Both the position numbers and the translations under genes were made by a program. A model generated the notes under the pieces. That model searched no databases. It worked only from the letters and a program-made list of their open reading frames with translations, and had not been told where the DNA came from. Below are positions 60,602 through 64,000 of a DNA stretch of 64,000 nucleotides, in pieces. Every line of letters begins with the position of its first letter. The first letter of the stretch is position 1. This DNA is from Oscillospiraceae bacterium (GTDB lineage Bacteria > Bacillota > Clostridia > Oscillospirales > Ruminococcaceae), in NCBI GenBank assembly GCA_017473015.1, contig JAFUNP010000016.1:44359-108358 (forward strand). Reading direction: 5' to 3'.

Positions 60602-61792
60602 TTATTTGTCGTTGAGTGCTGCGATACCTGGCAGTACCAGACCTTCCAGGAATTCCAGAGATGCACCGCCACCTGTGGAGATATGTGTCATTTTTTCAGC
60701 ATAGCCCAGCTGTTCAACAGCTGCAGCACTGTCGCCGCCGCCGATGATGGAGATAGCACCGCTGTCTGCTACAGATTTAGCTACAGCTTTTGTGCCTTTT
60801 GCAAATTCAGGCATTTCAAATACGCCCATAGGACCATTCCATACAACTGTACCTGCGTTTCTGATAGCTTCGTCAAACAGTTCTCTTGATTTTTCGCCGA
60901 TGTCCAGACCCTGCCATTCAGCTGGGATTTCTGTGCTGTCAACTGTTTTGAAGTTGCAGTCTTCTCTGAAATCATCGCCAACTACTGTGTCAACAGGCAG
61001 CAGGAAGTTTACGCCTTTTGCTTCAGCTTTGGCCATCAGTTCTTTGGCCAGTTCAACTTTGTCATCTTCGCAGATGGATTTACCTACTTCGTAGCCTTTT
61101 GCTTTGAAGAATGTGTAAGCCATACCGCCGCCGATAACCAGTGTGTCCACTTTGTCAATCAGGTTTTCGATAACACCGATTTTGTCAGAAACTTTAGCGC
61201 CGCCCAGGATAGCAACGAATGGGCGTTTTGGGTTTTCCAGAGCTGTGCCCATGATTTCGATTTCTTTCTGAATCAGGTAACCGCATACTGCTGGCAGATA
61301 GTCAGCAACGCCTGCTGTGGAAGCGTGTGCACGGTGAGCTGTACCGAAAGCATCGTTTACATAAATTTCAGCCATAGAAGCCAGTTCTTTTGCAAATTCA
61401 GGTACATTTTTTTCTTCTTCTTTGTGGAAACGCAGGTTTTCCAGCAGCATAACTTCGCCATCTTTCAGTGCAGCAGCTTTAGCTTTTGCATCTTCACCGA
61501 TAACATCTGTTGCCATTGCTACAGAGCAACCCAGCAGTTCTTCCAGTCTTGCCTGTACAGGAGCCAGAGAGAATTTCATGTTGAATTCGCCTTTTGGTCT
61601 GCCCATGTGGGAGCACAGGATAACTTTAGCGCCGTTGTCTTTCAGGTATCTGATAGTTTTCAGAGCTTCTCTGATTCTTTTGTCGTCTGTGATAACACCA
61701 TCTTTTACAGGTACGTTGAAGTCACATCTTACCAGACAGGTTTTGCCGGTAACATTGATATCTTCAACTGTTTTTTTGCCTAAACCGTTCAT
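60602..61792 (-). CDS. pgk: Phosphoglycerate kinase
   Basis: 396 residues. Makes ATP from 1,3-bisphosphoglycerate. [13 protein letters not shown] (about 19-31), SHMGRPKGE (about 61-69), [11 protein letters not shown] (about 198-208) and the C-terminal [13 protein letters not shown] (about 372-384) are all in place. First gene of the operon with a clear promoter upstream; start ATG behind aaaggag. Confidence 0.98.
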   Translation of the reverse strand: MNGLGKKTVEDINVTGKTCLVRCDFNVPVKDGVITDDKRIREALKTIRYLKDNGAKVILCSHMGRPKGEFNMKFSLAPVQARLEELLGCSVAMATDVIGEDAKAKAAALKDGEVMLLENLRFHKEEEKNVPEFAKELASMAEIYVNDAFGTAHRAHASTAGVADYLPAVCGYLIQKEIEIMGTALENPKRPFVAILGGAKVSDKIGVIENLIDKVDTLVIGGGMAYTFFKAKGYEVGKSICEDDKVELAKELMAKAEAKGVNFLLPVDTVVGDDFREDCNFKTVDSTEIPAEWQGLDIGEKSRELFDEAIRNAGTVVWNGPMGVFEMPEFAKGTKAVAKSVADSGAISIIGGGDSAAAVEQLGYAEKMTHISTGGGASLEFLEGLVLPGIAALNDK

Positions 61793-61816
61793 AGTGATTT
61801 CTCCTTTTTATTATAT

Positions 61817-61845
61817 ATTATATACAAAAATATATGTTAATTCAA
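61817..61845 (-). promoter_or_regulatory. Promoter of the pgk-tpiA-gpmI operon
   Basis: On the minus strand TTGAAT (61845-61840), 17 bases, TATAAT (61822-61817). The leader is short (about 18 bases) to the pgk start. Confidence 0.75.
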
Positions 61846-62028
61846 GGAAATATTGAATTTTTGTAATAGGTCACAAATATTTGTCAAAAATTTATCAATT
61901 CCTGTTAATAATTTAACGATAATGCTGAAATATACTGAGCAGTCAAACTGTCTGTAACAGATGAAGCTGCAAATGAATATAATCACTGTAAGTCTGATTA
62001 TCAGACAATAAATACAGCAGGTGATAAA

Positions 62029-62712
62029 ATGGCAAAAATAATAGTTTACAATACCAGTAATAACACGCTGGAAACATTCTGGAGAGAAGAAAACGACCCA
62101 ATGCCGTATGTGTGGAACAACACCATGCGCGTCCGTGAGTTCCGCGGTTCATCTGGCAGTCCTACACTGTGGACAACCAGGCAGGCCATGGAAGCATGGA
62201 ACGCCACACGCCAGACTTATGGCGGTCCTATTCCGGTGGGATATGCCTTCAAAAGAATTTGGGAAGGCGGACACGGCGTAACCAGCCAGCATTATGCTGG
62301 TGTATCTTTTGACGTGGGTCAGCGTCTTACAAACAACCAGAGAGCAAGAATAAGAAATATAGCCAGTCAGTTGGGTGTGTGGGGTTATGTGGAACCCCGG
62401 AACCTTACCCCCACATGGGTACATTTTGACCGCAGGTACGGCCAGGGTGCATGCACAACCTCTTCCGGTTACAATACTGTGTTCCGTGGCTCACGCGGCG
62501 CTTATGTGCTTATACTTCAGGACTGCCTTAACACTCTTGGCTATGCCACTGCCGGTCTGGATGGTATTTTCGGAAACGCCACTCACACAGCAGTGAGAAA
62601 CTTCCAGGGAGACTATGGGCTGGCAGTTGACGGCGTGTGCGGCTGTAACACATGGCGTACGATAACAAACATTGTACACGCAAACGGACCAACAGACACC
62701 ACAATCAACTGA
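62029..62712 (+). CDS. M15-type peptidase with peptidoglycan-binding domain
   Basis: 227 residues. About 60-145: SQHYAGVSFDVG (S-x-H-x2-G-x-S-x-D) and WVHFDRR (W-x-H) are the zinc and active-site motifs of the M15/VanY D,D-carboxypeptidase and endopeptidase group. About 155-215 is a PG_binding_1 domain (LQDCLNTLGYATAGLDGIFG, AVRNFQGDYGLAVDG). It probably trims cell-wall or spore-cortex peptides. No clear signal peptide is seen in MAKIIVYNTS, so it may work in the mother cell on forespore wall or be released by another route; that is inference. Start ATG 62029. Confidence 0.8.
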   Translation: MAKIIVYNTSNNTLETFWREENDPMPYVWNNTMRVREFRGSSGSPTLWTTRQAMEAWNATRQTYGGPIPVGYAFKRIWEGGHGVTSQHYAGVSFDVGQRLTNNQRARIRNIASQLGVWGYVEPRNLTPTWVHFDRRYGQGACTTSSGYNTVFRGSRGAYVLILQDCLNTLGYATAGLDGIFGNATHTAVRNFQGDYGLAVDGVCGCNTWRTITNIVHANGPTDTTIN

Positions 62713-62852
62713 TATGTAATTTTGTTGAATTTCTTGTGGAAAAATTAATAGAAAATACAAATCTGAAATTACGTTTATCTGTAAAGTTATATTACTTTAC
62801 CAAATAAAAAAGATTAAGTTTATAGAATGAAAATAAACATGGAAATAAACAA
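62713..62852. other. AT-rich intergenic stretch
   Basis: No gene and no clear signal before the terminator that follows. Confidence 0.4.
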
Positions 62853-62884
62853 AAAAGAGAATGGATTTGATTCCATTCTCTTTT
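62853..62884. terminator. Terminator between the peptidase and GH13 genes
   Basis: AAAAGAGAATGGA / TCCATTCTCTTTT stem with A/T flanks; mainly for the minus-strand GH13 gene. Confidence 0.88.
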
Positions 62885-62891
62885 GCTTTTG

Positions 62892-64000
62892 TTAAATTAC
62901 AGAGATGATGTAGTTCTGAGCAGCTACCATAAACTCTTTGTCTTTATAGATAAATGTTTCAGGCTTGTCACCTCTGTTAACTGCTGTCAGAACTTCGTTT
63001 CCGTGGTCATACCTCACGAACGCCACTGTGTTCCAGCTGGAGTATACAAAGTGAATTCCACCTTCACGGTATTCGCGATGGCTCTTTCTGAACTTGGACA
63101 GCCAGCGGATGTTTTTCAGAATGTATTCATCCTGGTCCCACCATTTGTAATAGCCACGGTTGAACGGGTCACGGTAGCCCTGCATACCTATTTCGTCACC
63201 GTAATAGATGCATGGAATACCCGGCAGACCAAACAGCAGCGCGTATGCACACACTACCTGTTTGCTGGCCTGTTTGTAGTCATCACCCTCTACCTTCTGC
63301 TTTGACTGCCATATTCTGTCACTGCCCTCAGGATTTATACCCTTCAGGTAGGTTATAGCACGAGGAGTATCATGGGTGGACAGCATATTCCATGCGTTGT
63401 CCAGCGCTTCTTTAGGATAATTTTCATATATACTGAAAATATTTTCGCAGAATTTTTCGCCGTTGCCGTTTTTGATAAAGTCCAGTGTAGCAGTTCTGAA
63501 CGGATAGTTCATTGTGCTGTCCAGGCCTTTACCCAGAAGATATGTTCTTCTTTTATCGTAACTGATTTTTGTTACTGCATCTTCCCATACTTCGCCGATA
63601 AGCAGTTTGTTTTTGCCGCATTTTTTCACGGCTTTTCTCACTGCTTCAATAAATTCATCAGGCAGCTCGTCGGCCACGTCCAGACGGAAACCGTCTGCTC
63701 CGTTTTTAAGCCAGTAGGCGATTACGCCGTTGGGACCGCAGATGTAGTTGAGATAATCTTTGTTCAGCTCATCCACATCAGGCAGGGTAGGGAAGCCCCA
63801 CCAGCTGCGGTAGCCGTGCTCGTAATTTCGGCTGAAATCATACCATGGGCGGTAAGGGCTTTTCGGGTCGTTGTAGGCGCCGCCGTTGCCGTATCTGCCT
63901 TCTCTGTTGAAGTAGATACTGTCGCTGCCGGTATGACTGAATACACCGTCCAGAATTACACTGATACCGCGTTTGTGGCATTCGTCGCACATTTCCCTGA
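62892..64000 (-). CDS. GH13 alpha-amylase family enzyme (5' part beyond the window)
   Basis: At least 369 residues to the C-terminus; the frame continues past base 64000 upstream (..REMCDECHKRG). (Beta/alpha)8-barrel motifs: VILDGVFSHTG (region I), ADGFRLDVADE with the nucleophile Asp (region II), LIGEVWED with the acid Glu (region III) and STHDTPRA with the third Asp (region IV). GFPTLPDVDELN before region II is typical of the neopullulanase/cyclomaltodextrinase group. A C-terminal beta domain closes the protein. No signal is visible in this part; intracellular maltodextrin use is likely but cannot be shown. Confidence 0.9.
   Translation of the reverse strand, partial: REMCDECHKRGISVILDGVFSHTGSDSIYFNREGRYGNGGAYNDPKSPYRPWYDFSRNYEHGYRSWWGFPTLPDVDELNKDYLNYICGPNGVIAYWLKNGADGFRLDVADELPDEFIEAVRKAVKKCGKNKLLIGEVWEDAVTKISYDKRRTYLLGKGLDSTMNYPFRTATLDFIKNGNGEKFCENIFSIYENYPKEALDNAWNMLSTHDTPRAITYLKGINPEGSDRIWQSKQKVEGDDYKQASKQVVCAYALLFGLPGIPCIYYGDEIGMQGYRDPFNRGYYKWWDQDEYILKNIRWLSKFRKSHREYREGGIHFVYSSWNTVAFVRYDHGNEVLTAVNRGDKPETFIYKDKEFMVAAQNYIISVI

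Noticed and set aside
61992..62006. GTCTGA-tta-TCAGAC dyad before the peptidase gene as an operator
   Set aside because: The arms are only six bases, there is no clear promoter next to it, and it could be chance.

Overview
The window looks like a spore-forming, low-to-mid GC Clostridia genome, probably a gut member of the Eubacteriales. Evidence: adjacent sipL and spoIVA, a SpoVM peptide, SpoIID, an rpsP-khpA-rimM-trmD run, family I pyrophosphatase, strong Gram-positive type ribosome binding sites and tRNAs with encoded CCA. The left third is the late region of a tailed phage or prophage (short-tailed, podovirus-like gene set); the rest is ordinary chromosome. No species can be named from the sequence alone.

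Phage region (1-23.5 kb, all plus strand): end of the large terminase, portal, a phage copy of the ribosomal-processing protease Prp, scaffold, N4-gp56-type major capsid protein, a small head protein, BppU-type upper baseplate/fibre protein, a decayed gene and a fibre gene broken by a stop codon, GH25 endolysin, small lysis-region proteins, head-tail connector, tail nozzle/hub protein, collagen-like fibre, a Gly-rich virion protein and a 3094-residue giant virion protein. The scaffold and capsid N-termini both carry the NLQLF(A/S) motif that Prp is known to cut. The giant protein has two HExxH zincin-like sites, a MuF_C-like domain and four RFS(K/M)S linkers at module borders, and a 54-codon gene with its own ribosome binding site is embedded in another frame.

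Boundary (23.5-24.9 kb): terminators, one membrane protein, then tRNA-Arg, tRNA-His and tRNA-Gln on the minus strand. A 24-bp copy of the tRNA-Gln 3' end lies 251 bp further left and borders a structured repeat whose ends are inverted copies of the tRNA T-arm.

Housekeeping (25-33.8 kb): DUF1003 protein, pyrophosphatase, ylxM-ffh (SRP), rpsP-khpA-rimM-trmD, HPr, uvrC-rsmD-coaD and a coiled-coil protein. Sporulation (33.8-37.1 kb): a 22-codon spoVM gene, sipL and spoIVA are consecutive; their products form the known spore-coat basement layer. SpoIID follows at 40-41 kb.

Right part (37-64 kb): GIY-YIG protein, AraC regulator, M20 amidohydrolase, a polytopic membrane protein, a sensor-kinase-like protein lacking the phosphoacceptor His, gap, a radical SAM protein, two DegV paralogues (the second with no ATG/GTG/TTG start), a Zn/Cd-type P1B ATPase with separate HMA protein and ArsR-type sensor, an MFS transporter, a Trk/Ktr potassium system, glycerate kinase, deoC, the pgk-tpiA-gpmI operon, an M15-type peptidase with peptidoglycan-binding domain, and a GH13 enzyme cut by the window end.
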